Source of the DNA: 34-65-8 sp963529855
GTDB taxonomy: Bacteria > Pseudomonadota > Alphaproteobacteria > Sphingomonadales > Sphingomonadaceae
NCBI GenBank assembly: GCA_963529855.1
Contig: CAURZK010000001.1
Span: 248,001-312,000 of the forward strand
Length of the DNA: 64,000 nucleotides
Direction of reading: 5' to 3'
The notes under the pieces were generated by a model. The model did no database searches and was not told the DNA's origin. It was given only the letters and a program-made list of their open reading frames with translations. The translations under genes were made by a program, and so were the position numbers. This document shows positions 16,070-23,207 of this stretch, piece after piece (within the stretch, counting starts at the first letter, position 1; the number at the start of each line of letters is the position of its first letter).

Positions 16070-17148
16070 GCGCGCGCCATCTTCAGCCAGACCCGTGCGA
16101 ACCGTTCAATCTCGGCAGAAGTGGTATTCCACCCCAGACTGATGCGGATCGTGCGATCGGCCACATCCGGGTCCATCCCCAGCGCGTCGAGCACGCGGCT
16201 GCGCTTCATCGTCCCGCTGGAGCATGCGCTGCCCTGCGATACGGAGATGCCGGCCATGTCGAACCGCAGGACCTGCGCGGTCGCGGAAAGACCCGGCATG
16301 GCGATCGCATGGATGTGACCCGAATGCTGATGGAATCGGTCCGCATGCCAGTCGCCGCCGACCGCGCGCACGTCTGCCGCGAACCGATCCATTGCCTCGC
16401 CCACGCCAGGCTGAAGATAAGGCTCGCCCGCCGCCTCAAGCGCCGCGGCCATGCCAAGCGCGCCGGGAAGATTCTCGGTACCACGACGATAGCCCCGCTC
16501 ATGCCCACCGCTGGGTTCGAGCAGCGCATAGTCCTTCACCAGCAACGCGCCGATCCCGATGGGCCCGCCGAACTTGTGCGCCGATACGATCACCATCGAC
16601 GAAGGCAAGCGGCCCCTGCCCTTGCCCGCGCTCTGCGAGGCATCAATGACCGAAATGCCGCCCGCTTGATCGATCAAAGCACAAACCTCGCCGATGTCCT
16701 GTCCCGCTCCAGTCTCGGAATTCGTCGACTGCACTGCCACGACCGGGATATCTTCCCCGCCCAGTGCCCGCACCAGTTCGTCCGCATTCAGGCGCCCATC
16801 ATGGCCGACGGGCAGTACCACGGCGCCGGGGGCAGCCTTGATCATTGCGTCGTGTTCGACCGCTGACACCATGCGCCGTCCACCGCGCACGCCGCCCAGC
16901 GCCAGCGCGGCCGCCTCGCTCGCGCCCGAGGTGAAGATCAGTTCCCCGTCCCAGTCCAAAGCACGCCTGATCCGCGCGCGCGCATCTTCCAGCAGTGCTC
17001 TGGCCTTGCGCCCTTCGGCATGCGGGCTCGACGGATTCGCCCACAGCGCGAAGCCTTCCTCCATCGCCGTGCGCGCTTCAGGGCGCAGCGGCGTGGTGGC
17101 GGCATGATCGAGATAGATGCGAGGGCTTATGGCGGACGCTCGAAACAA
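16066..17148 (-). CDS. Cysteine desulfurase (NifS/IscS-like, group I), copy 2
   Basis: 360 residues with IYLDHAATTPLRPEAR, AVEHDAMI, PLP Lys in IVSAHKFGGPIGIGAL and the catalytic Cys309 in VSQGSACSSGTM. It is the first gene of a three-gene set: desulfurase 2, desulfurase 1, ferredoxin. The only start close enough to the IYLDHAATTPL motif is a TTG, giving MFRASAISPR, with no clear ribosome binding site; translation may be weak or begin elsewhere. The gene is divergent from an alpha/beta hydrolase. Two group I desulfurases side by side suggest division of labour or a heteromeric arrangement, which the sequence alone cannot prove. Confidence 0.87.
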   Translation of the reverse strand: MFRASAISPRIYLDHAATTPLRPEARTAMEEGFALWANPSSPHAEGRKARALLEDARARIRRALDWDGELIFTSGASEAAALALGGVRGGRRMVSAVEHDAMIKAAPGAVVLPVGHDGRLNADELVRALGGEDIPVVAVQSTNSETGAGQDIGEVCALIDQAGGISVIDASQSAGKGRGRLPSSMVIVSAHKFGGPIGIGALLVKDYALLEPSGGHERGYRRGTENLPGALGMAAALEAAGEPYLQPGVGEAMDRFAADVRAVGGDWHADRFHQHSGHIHAIAMPGLSATAQVLRFDMAGISVSQGSACSSGTMKRSRVLDALGMDPDVADRTIRISLGWNTTSAEIERFARVWLKMARA

Positions 17149-17176
17149 TTGCGATTTTGGGCGGGAACCCTATATA
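17149..17176 (+). promoter_or_regulatory. Putative sigma-70 promoter for the alpha/beta hydrolase
   Basis: TTGCGA (17149-17154) and TATATA (17171-17176) are separated by 16 bp, upstream of the hydrolase ATG at 17233. In this GC-rich sequence TATATA stands out. No transcript evidence is available. Confidence 0.4.
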
Positions 17177-17232
17177 CGCCGCGCCCCGGCGCGCGCCAGC
17201 CGCGCCCAACATTTCTTGCAGGTTGCCCGTTC

Positions 17233-17889
17233 ATGCCCTCAGTGATTTTTCCCGGTCCCGAAGGCCGCCTCGAAGGCCGCTTCGCTCCCCCGCCTCGCCC
17301 GCGCGCGCCGGTCGCGATGATTCTGCATCCGCACCCCCAGGGCGGCGGTACGATGAACGACCGGATCACGCAGCACCTTTACAAGACCTTCGTCGATCGC
17401 GGGTTTGCGGTGCTGCGGTTCAATTTCCGCGGCGTCGGCCGCAGCCAGGGCAGCTTCGACAACGGCATCGGCGAATTGTCCGATGCTGCCGCGGCGCTCG
17501 ACTGGGTCCAGTCGATCCATCCAGAAGCGCAGACCACGTGGGTCGCGGGCGTCAGTTTTGGCGCGCTGATCGGTATGCAGCTGCTGATGCGGCGGCCCGA
17601 AATTCGCGGGTTCATCTCGATCGCCCCGCCCGCCAACATGTACGATTTCAGCTTCCTGGCGCCGTGCCCGGCCAGCGGCATCTTCATCCAGGGTGCGGCG
17701 GATACGGTTGTCCAGCCGCAGGCGGTGCAGAAGCTGGTCGACAAGCTGCGCACCCAGCGCCACATCACCATCCATCACGAGGAAATCCCGCGCGCCAATC
17801 ACTTCTTCGAGAACGAGCAGGAAGAACTGATGGCCTCGGTCAATAATTACCTCGATTTCCGGCTGGACCCGGCCTGCCCGATCAAGTGA
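17233..17889 (+). CDS. Alpha/beta hydrolase (dienelactone hydrolase-like)
   Basis: 218 residues. The fold is shown by ILHPHPQGGGTMND (30-43), FRGVGRSQG and the nucleophile elbow GVSFGA with Ser108; candidate triad partners are Asp in GAADTVV and His in ANHFFENEQEEL near the C-terminus. It resembles the small uncharacterised hydrolases often annotated as alpha/beta family proteins. The substrate is unknown. It is divergent from the cysteine desulfurase genes; a hairpin CGTGGCG-TTT-CGCCACG (17931-17947) follows about 40 bp after the stop. Confidence 0.82.
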   Translation: MPSVIFPGPEGRLEGRFAPPPRPRAPVAMILHPHPQGGGTMNDRITQHLYKTFVDRGFAVLRFNFRGVGRSQGSFDNGIGELSDAAAALDWVQSIHPEAQTTWVAGVSFGALIGMQLLMRRPEIRGFISIAPPANMYDFSFLAPCPASGIFIQGAADTVVQPQAVQKLVDKLRTQRHITIHHEEIPRANHFFENEQEELMASVNNYLDFRLDPACPIK

Positions 17890-17930
17890 GCGCCCCGCCT
17901 CGGTAGCGAAACATTGATGCCCTGAATATC

Positions 17931-17947
17931 CGTGGCGTTTCGCCACG
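17931..17947 (+). terminator. Hairpin downstream of the alpha/beta hydrolase
   Basis: A perfect 7-bp stem CGTGGCG/CGCCACG with a TTT loop lies 41 bp after the hydrolase stop. A second A/T-containing hairpin overlaps its end (GCGAAAG-T-CTTTCGC). There is no clear T tract, so termination is only possible. Confidence 0.35.
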
Positions 17948-17970
17948 CGAAAGTCTTTCGCCGCGATTTG

Positions 17971-17988
17971 GTAATGTTGTATCATTGC
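17971..17988 (+). promoter_or_regulatory. Zur-like operator upstream of tonB
   Basis: GTAATGTTGTATCATTGC is an imperfect palindrome (6 of 9 symmetric positions) that resembles alphaproteobacterial Zur boxes of the type GTAATGTTATAACATTAC. It lies 38 bp upstream of the tonB ATG. If bound by Zur, TonB would be induced by zinc shortage. This is motif-based inference; Fur-family relatives cannot be excluded. Confidence 0.35.
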
Positions 17989-17989
17989 T

Positions 17990-18016
17990 CTCATGACGGG
18001 AACCTGCCGTCATGAG
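17990..18016 (+). promoter_or_regulatory. Perfect 10-bp inverted repeat in the tonB leader, touching the RBS
   Basis: CTCATGACGG (17990-17999) and CCGTCATGAG (18007-18016) form a perfect 10-bp stem with loop GAACCTG. The distal arm includes the first bases of the ribosome binding site AGGAGAGG (18015-18022), so folding in mRNA could hide part of it; as DNA it could be an operator. Confidence 0.5.
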
Positions 18017-18026
18017 GAGAGGTGCA

Positions 18027-18704
18027 ATGGCCTATATCGACAATTCCAGCCCGCGCGATCGAGCGACTTCGATTGCCACTGTCGTCGCGGTTCACGCAGC
18101 GCTTGGTTATGCGCTGGTCATCGGGTTGCAGGCGACCGGCGTCATCACCACCGATCGCCCGATCAAGACGATCTTCATCGAAGATGAATTGCCCCAGCCG
18201 CCCCCACCGCCCGAGCCGGTCGAGGACCAGCAGCCCACCCCGCAGCAATCGCAGGTCTATACTCCGCCGGTTCCCACCCTGTTGACGCAGGTCGATCCGG
18301 GATTGACCACTACGGTAATCTTGCCGCCGCCCACACCGAACGTGATCCCATCGGCCCAGCCGAGTTCCATCCCGCAAATTCCTGGCGGCCTGCTGCCGGC
18401 AGCGCAGGATCCCGTCGCGGCCAAACCGCGCGGCAATCCGGGCAGCTGGATCAGCGAACAGGATTACCGATCGAGCTGGATCAATCGCGACCTGAGCGGG
18501 ATTGCCGGGTTTCGCCTGGGGATTGGCGCCGATGGGCGGGTGGAAAGCTGCGCGATAACGCGTTCGACGGGGCATTCCGAACTCGACACGGCAACCTGCA
18601 CTCTCCTGACCCGGCGCGCTCGGTTCGAACCGGCACGCGACGGGGCCGGCAACAAGACCGCCGGCACCTTCGCCAGCTCGGTCGAATGGCGCATTCCGGA
18701 TTAA
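18027..18704 (+). CDS. tonB: TonB family energy transducer
   Basis: 225 residues. An N-terminal transmembrane anchor (about 17-37: IATVVAVHAALGYALVIGL) is followed by a Pro-rich periplasmic spacer (PQPPPPPEPVEDQQPT and more) and a C-terminal TonB domain of about 85 residues with DGRVESCAITRSTGHSELDT and the ARFEPARD segment. TonB transmits proton-motive energy from ExbBD to outer-membrane receptors. The start is placed at the ATG of MAYIDNSS because AGGAGAGG sits just before it; an in-frame ATG 15 bp upstream lies in a hairpin. No exbB or exbD is adjacent. The stop overlaps that of the convergent small membrane protein. Confidence 0.9.
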   Translation: MAYIDNSSPRDRATSIATVVAVHAALGYALVIGLQATGVITTDRPIKTIFIEDELPQPPPPPEPVEDQQPTPQQSQVYTPPVPTLLTQVDPGLTTTVILPPPTPNVIPSAQPSSIPQIPGGLLPAAQDPVAAKPRGNPGSWISEQDYRSSWINRDLSGIAGFRLGIGADGRVESCAITRSTGHSELDTATCTLLTRRARFEPARDGAGNKTAGTFASSVEWRIPD

Positions 18705-18901
18705 TCGCCCGCTTGCTGGATCGGGGCGGTGCCGTCTTCCGATGGCACCGTCCAGATCGCCACATTGAGGAACGCGATTGCCGCCAGCAGCACCATCAGC
18801 AATGGCCGCTTGGCCTCGCCCGTGCGCTTCCACAGGAACCATGCCCCGGCCAGCAGCGCGATCCCGGCCAGCATTACGATCGACAACACGGCGCCCTGCA
18901 T
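18701..18901 (-). CDS. Small two-helix membrane protein, function unknown
   Basis: 66 residues starting MQGAVLSIVMLAGIALLAGA. Two hydrophobic helices (about 5-24 and 33-52) are separated by a short basic loop (WKRTGEAKR), and a polar, acidic tail follows. A good ribosome binding site (AGGAG) precedes the ATG. The reading frame is convergent with and overlaps tonB by four bases. I do not recognise a named family; the hydrophobic pattern and ribosome binding site make it a credible gene. Confidence 0.65.
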   Translation of the reverse strand: MQGAVLSIVMLAGIALLAGAWFLWKRTGEAKRPLLMVLLAAIAFLNVAIWTVPSEDGTAPIQQAGD

Positions 18902-18987
18902 CGCTCACTCCTTTGCCCCGGCTCTAGCGCGCAGGGCACACCGTGCAAGGTTTTGACTCCACTGGCATCGCGCGCCACAACCCCTGC

Positions 18988-20817
18988 ATGACCACATTCA
19001 CGATCGAACTCACTCGTCGCCAGGCCCTTGCCGGAATTGGCGCGACCTCCGCGCTCGCCCTCGCCGGATGCAAGACCACCGCGGCCGCCGTTGCGGCCAG
19101 CCCCGACCAGTGGCTGGAAACCGTCGGCTACAACCTGCTGGCGCACGAGCCTGAACGCGCCACCGGCCTTGGCGTGGATGTCGGCCCATACGCCGGGCTT
19201 CGCAGCAGGCTGGAAGACCAGTCGATCGCCGGCCAGCGCGCCTATGCCGCGACCCTGCGGGCCGATCTCGCCACCACCCGCGCCTTTCCCCGGGCGGGCA
19301 TGACGGCCGACCAGCTGACCAGCTTCGAAGTGGTCGAAAGCGCCTATGCCACCGCGCTTGACGGGTTTGCGCTGCCTTATGGCGATGTCGCGGTGGGGAG
19401 CTGGCGCAATGCACCCTACGTCGTGATCCAGAACGTAGGCACCTATCTCGACATGCCGCGGTTCATGGATTCCACCCATCCTCTGAACGATGCCGCTGAT
19501 GCGCAGGCTTATGTCGCGCGGCTCGAAGCACTGCCCGGCGTGCTGGATGGCGAACTTGAACGGATGCGCGCGGCCCGGGCGATGGGCATGGTCCCGCCCG
19601 ACTTCCTGATCGACAAGGCGATGCGGCAGATGCGCCAGACGATCGAGGATGCCGCGGGCGGCGGCTCGCTGGTCAAGCCGCTGGCCGACAAGGCGGCGGC
19701 CAATCCCGGCTGGGCGAGCCTCGCTGCGCGAGCGGAAACGCTGGTCGAGGGCCCGGTTCGCCAGGCGCTCGAGCGCCAACTGGCAGAACTGCAGGCCGAA
19801 CGCGCGGTCGCCGATTCCGACCCCGGCATGTGGTCGCAGCCGCGCGGCGACGAATGGTATGCCTGGGCCCTGCGTGCCAGCACGACCACGCGCCTCTCGC
19901 CCGACGAGGTGCACGAGCAGGGGCTGGAGGAACTGGCCGAACTGCACGGCCGGATGGACCCGATCCTCAAGGAAATCGGCTATACGAACGGGTCCGTCGG
20001 CGAACGGATGCAGGCGTTGAGCCAGGACCCGCGCTACAAGTTCGCCGAAGGCGACCCCGGCCGGGCCGAGATCATGGCCTTCATCAACGAACGCATCGAC
20101 TGGATCCGCGCGCAGATGCCGCGTGCCTTCAATACGCTGGTCGACCCGAAGCTCGAGGTGCGACGCTTGCCCCCGGCCGAAGAACCCGGTGCGCCCGGTG
20201 CCTATGGCGGCGCGGGCAGCAAGGACGGGACGATCCCGGGGCGCATGTGGATCAACCTGCGGACCACGGACCTGCACCGCAAGTACGACCTGGCCGACCT
20301 CACTTATCACGAGACGATCCCCGGCCACGTGTGGGAAGGTGAATATTCCAATCGTCTGCCGCTGATCCGCTCGATCCTGGCCTTCAATGCCTTTTCCGAA
20401 GGTTGGGCGCTCTATGCCGAACAGCTCGCGGACGAGCTGGGCGCCTATGACGATTTCAAGGTCGGCCGTCTCGGCTACCTCCAGTCGCTCGCCTTCCGCG
20501 CGTGCCGCATGGTGGTGGACACTGGCCTTCACCACAAGCGCTGGAGCAGGGCGCAGGCTGTCGACTTCTTCGTCACCCGCAACGGCTCGAAACGCGAAGA
20601 GGTGGAAAGCGAGGTCGATCGTTATTGCAGTTGGCCGGGCCAGGCGACAGGCTACAAGCTCGGCCACAGCGAGATCGTGCGCCAGCGGAGCCGGGCACAG
20701 GCTGCTCTGGGCAACCGCTACGATTTCAAGGCCTTCAACGATGCCGTTATCCTGGGAGGGAACGTGCCGATGGACGTCCTCGCCAAGAACGTAGACCGCC
20801 ATATTGCCAGCGCCTGA
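18988..20817 (+). CDS. DUF885 family lipoprotein (putative metallopeptidase)
   Basis: 609 residues. The N-terminus contains twin arginines followed by a hydrophobic stretch and lipobox (TRRQALAGIGATSALALAGC), consistent with Tat-dependent export and lipidation. The rest is the all-helical DUF885 family. The segment YHETIPGHVWEGEY (His441 region) followed by FSEGWALYAEQLADELG is the hallmark of DUF885 and resembles the zinc site of M32/M3-like peptidases, with HETxxGH in place of HExxH. The ATG at 18988 is the start closest to the signal. A peptidase role is inferred from distant similarity. Confidence 0.82.
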   Translation: MTTFTIELTRRQALAGIGATSALALAGCKTTAAAVAASPDQWLETVGYNLLAHEPERATGLGVDVGPYAGLRSRLEDQSIAGQRAYAATLRADLATTRAFPRAGMTADQLTSFEVVESAYATALDGFALPYGDVAVGSWRNAPYVVIQNVGTYLDMPRFMDSTHPLNDAADAQAYVARLEALPGVLDGELERMRAARAMGMVPPDFLIDKAMRQMRQTIEDAAGGGSLVKPLADKAAANPGWASLAARAETLVEGPVRQALERQLAELQAERAVADSDPGMWSQPRGDEWYAWALRASTTTRLSPDEVHEQGLEELAELHGRMDPILKEIGYTNGSVGERMQALSQDPRYKFAEGDPGRAEIMAFINERIDWIRAQMPRAFNTLVDPKLEVRRLPPAEEPGAPGAYGGAGSKDGTIPGRMWINLRTTDLHRKYDLADLTYHETIPGHVWEGEYSNRLPLIRSILAFNAFSEGWALYAEQLADELGAYDDFKVGRLGYLQSLAFRACRMVVDTGLHHKRWSRAQAVDFFVTRNGSKREEVESEVDRYCSWPGQATGYKLGHSEIVRQRSRAQAALGNRYDFKAFNDAVILGGNVPMDVLAKNVDRHIASA

Positions 20818-20912
20818 TACTACTGTAGGCTGAACCCGTTACGGAAACGGGGGGTCGCTATCTGCCCCCGAGAACTCGGGACTGTGCATTCAACCTGCCT
20901 TTCTGTGGGGTG

Positions 20913-21500
20913 CTACTCGGCCGGATCGGGGATCACGACCACGACGCCGCGGTTTTTCGCGCGGCCGGATGGATCGTCCGCGCCGGCAGGGGTGGCATTC
21001 GGAGCGATCGGGTCCGTTTCGCCTTTGCCCGAAATCGCGAACGGCCGCTGGCGAACACCTGGTTGCTGCATGAACCATGCCGCGACGGCGCGTGCCCGCG
21101 CTTTGGACAGACGCTGGTTGTAAACCTCGTCGCCGTGGCTGTCGGTGTGGCCGATGATCGCCACTTCTCCGGCCGGCGCCGCACGGGTCAGTTCAGCAGC
21201 CTTGCGCAACTGATCCTCCGCGGCCGTAGTCAATACTGCCCCGTAATATTCGAACAGCGCGTCCGACGGCAGATCGATGACCGTGCCTATGTCAGTGACG
21301 CGCGTCGGGAGTTCGCTGTTGCTGCCCGACAAGTCGCAGACGCCGCCGCGCAGCTTAGCTAACACCTCCGCAGCCACCACGGCCTGTGCTTTCAGAAACA
21401 AATACGCGGGATGCCATGGGTTTCCCGATTGCTCGACGAGCCGTGGCCCGGCCGACGTCGAATGCTGGCCACCAAATCGCCGTTCGCGCGTTGCGGGCAT
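20913..21500 (-). CDS. OmpA-domain protein, possibly missing its native N-terminus
   Basis: 195 residues if begun at the first ATG. The C-terminal 115 residues form an OmpA/MotB peptidoglycan-binding domain: FEYYGAVLTTAAEDQLRKAA, EVAIIGHTDSHGDEVYNQRLS with the diaminopimelate-binding Asp, then KARARAVAAW and AKNRGVVVVI. The usual Arg in the final NRRV motif is Gly (NRGV). Residues 1-65 show neither a signal peptide nor a lipobox, odd for a protein meant for the periplasm; the true start may be an internal TTG or GTG, or the 5' end has been replaced. The ATG at 21500 coincides with that of the divergent antiporter. Confidence 0.6.
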   Translation of the reverse strand: MPATRERRFGGQHSTSAGPRLVEQSGNPWHPAYLFLKAQAVVAAEVLAKLRGGVCDLSGSNSELPTRVTDIGTVIDLPSDALFEYYGAVLTTAAEDQLRKAAELTRAAPAGEVAIIGHTDSHGDEVYNQRLSKARARAVAAWFMQQPGVRQRPFAISGKGETDPIAPNATPAGADDPSGRAKNRGVVVVIPDPAE

Positions 21501-22770
21501 GATGGGGTTCTTCGATTTAGACTGGTATCATGCGCTGCTGGCCGGCGCCGGTATCGCGATCATCGTTTCGTACTGGCTGCCGCGCTTCGTTTCGGGGCGG
21601 GAGCCGGCGGCGTCAGCCTTGCTCGTGCTCGCGGGGATGGCGGCGTTCGCTCTGCCTGGCATGCCGGGGCCGCCCGACCCGCTGACTTACCCCGGCGCGT
21701 GGGAGGTCGTGGCGGAACTGTGCGTCATCATCGGTTTGTTCGGCACGGGCCTGCGGATCGATCGGCTCGCCGGTCATGGTCACTGGCACGACACGCTGCG
21801 CCTGTTGGCCATCGCCATGCCGCTGACAATTGCGGCATTGGCACTGTTCGGCTGGGCCTTTGCTGGAATGACGCTGGCGGGCGCATTATTGCTGGGCGCG
21901 ATCCTTTCCCCCACCGATCCGGTACTGGCCGGTGATGTTCAGGTCGGCCCCCCGCAGGAAGGCGGCGAGCATCCGGTGCGATATGCCCTGACGACCGAGG
22001 CAGGGCTGAATGATGGCCTCGCATTCCCGTTTGTCCATCTGGGCGTCCTGATTGCCGGTGCCGGCATGATGACGTTCGACCTGGCACTCGAATGGACGCT
22101 GCGCGACGTTATCTGGCGCATAACGGTCGGCACCATCGGGGGTGTCGCCGCGGGCTGGTTGCTGGGCAAGATCATGTTCGCCTGGCCGCGCGGAAATCCC
22201 CTCGCGCGCACCCAGTCCGGGGTAATCGCGTTTGCCGGTGTCCTGGTGGCTTACGGCGCGACCGAACTGGTTGAAGGATACGGGTTCATCGCCGCATTTG
22301 TCGCCGGGCTGGTGCTGCGCCGGGAGGAATCGCATGACCGGTTTCACAAGCGCCTGCACGACTTTTCGGAATCTCTCGAACACTCCCTGACAGCGGTTCT
22401 GCTGGTCGCGCTGGGCGCCGCCTTGCCGGGACTATGGCCCTATCTCGACTGGCAGCACGCCGCGATCGCGCTGGCGCTGGTGTTCGTCATCAGACCGCTG
22501 ACCGCCTGGGCAAGCCTCGCCCGATCCGAGATGGTGGGCCGCGAACGGCTGGTCGTTGCCTTCTACGGCGTGCGGGGAATCGGGTCGGTCTATTATCTGG
22601 CTTATGCGACCAGCAAGATCGAGCTGACCGATGAAGCTGCGTTGTGGGCAACGGTTGCATTCACCGTCGTCCTGTCGACGGTGGTCCACGGGCTTACCGC
22701 TGGTATTGCAGTCGAACGCGTTATTGCTGAAGTGGAAGAAGAAAACGGCGGGCAAGCGCAGACGCGCTGA
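21499..22770 (+). CDS. NhaP-type Na+/H+ (cation/proton) antiporter, CPA1 family
   Basis: 423 residues with about 12 hydrophobic segments. The family signatures are ILSPTDPVLAGDVQVGPP in the middle of the membrane domain, the nearby TTEAGLNDGLAFPFVHLG with the transport Asp, and VAFYGVRGIGSVYYLAYA near the end. It exchanges monovalent cations for protons across the inner membrane. The N-terminus MMGFFDLDWYHALLAG begins the first helix directly. The cytoplasmic tail is short (about 15 residues). The start codon overlaps the possible start of the divergent OmpA-domain gene. Confidence 0.87.
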   Translation: MMGFFDLDWYHALLAGAGIAIIVSYWLPRFVSGREPAASALLVLAGMAAFALPGMPGPPDPLTYPGAWEVVAELCVIIGLFGTGLRIDRLAGHGHWHDTLRLLAIAMPLTIAALALFGWAFAGMTLAGALLLGAILSPTDPVLAGDVQVGPPQEGGEHPVRYALTTEAGLNDGLAFPFVHLGVLIAGAGMMTFDLALEWTLRDVIWRITVGTIGGVAAGWLLGKIMFAWPRGNPLARTQSGVIAFAGVLVAYGATELVEGYGFIAAFVAGLVLRREESHDRFHKRLHDFSESLEHSLTAVLLVALGAALPGLWPYLDWQHAAIALALVFVIRPLTAWASLARSEMVGRERLVVAFYGVRGIGSVYYLAYATSKIELTDEAALWATVAFTVVLSTVVHGLTAGIAVERVIAEVEEENGGQAQTR

Positions 22771-22788
22771 CCCGCCCGCCGTCGGATC

Positions 22789-22814
22789 GGGAATGCCAGC
22801 GCCCTGGCATCCCC
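22789..22814. terminator. Hairpin between convergent antiporter and DUF937-like genes
   Basis: ATGCCA (22793-22798) pairs with TGGCAT (22805-22810) around a 6-base loop, and flanking GGG and CCC extend the stem past one unpaired base. No T tract follows on either strand, so a termination role is only suggested by its position between two gene ends. Confidence 0.35.
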
Positions 22815-22824
22815 TGACCCGGCG

Positions 22825-23145
22825 CTAGTGCTTGCCGAACAACTTGCCCGCAGCACCGGCGATGTCATCGAACGGATTGCCGTCGTGGTCGGCGTCGAGG
22901 ATCTGCATGAAACGAGCGAGTGAACCTTCGCCGCCTACCTGTTCGCGCACCTGTTCAAGGATACCGGGATCGATGCCGGTCTTGGCTGCCGCGCCTGAAA
23001 TCGTGTCGCCAGGCTTGTGGTGCGCCTCGGCCAGCCCTGCGATCGCTTTCTCAGCCATCGCGGGGTCGATGCCCAGCTTCTCAGCCAGGTTCTTGACCGT
23101 AGGGTGGTCGTGGGCCGCACCCAGGATTGAATCGAACAGGCTCAT
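22825..23145 (-). CDS. DUF937-like small protein (YidB-like)
   Basis: 106 residues, MSLFDSILGAAHDHPTVKNL at the start. It is mostly helical, Ala/Gly-rich, with repeated short helices (AEKLGIDPAMAEKAIAGLAE and AAKTGIDPGILEQVREQV are similar, suggesting an internal repeat) and a C-terminal LDADHDGNPFDDIAGAAGKLFG segment. This is the style of the DUF937/YidB group, whose role is unclear. The acidic DADHDGNPFDD stretch resembles a Ca-binding loop, but that is speculative. A strong ribosome binding site (AGGAGG) is present. Confidence 0.7.
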   Translation of the reverse strand: MSLFDSILGAAHDHPTVKNLAEKLGIDPAMAEKAIAGLAEAHHKPGDTISGAAAKTGIDPGILEQVREQVGGEGSLARFMQILDADHDGNPFDDIAGAAGKLFGKH

Positions 23146-23207
23146 CTCGTGCCTCCTTTTGCGATGATGTTATCCGATCAACGCAGCGATGGGCGAAAGG
23201 TCCCGCG

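Noticed and set aside
18874..20802. Long minus-strand open frame opposite the DUF885 gene
   Set aside because: No motif; it mirrors the codon bias of the DUF885 gene. Similar shadow frames at 30133-32544 and 25359-27176 were dropped for the same reason.
20818..20912. Possible terminator after the DUF885 gene
   Set aside because: Only a 5-bp stem (CCGTT/AACGG) without a T tract.
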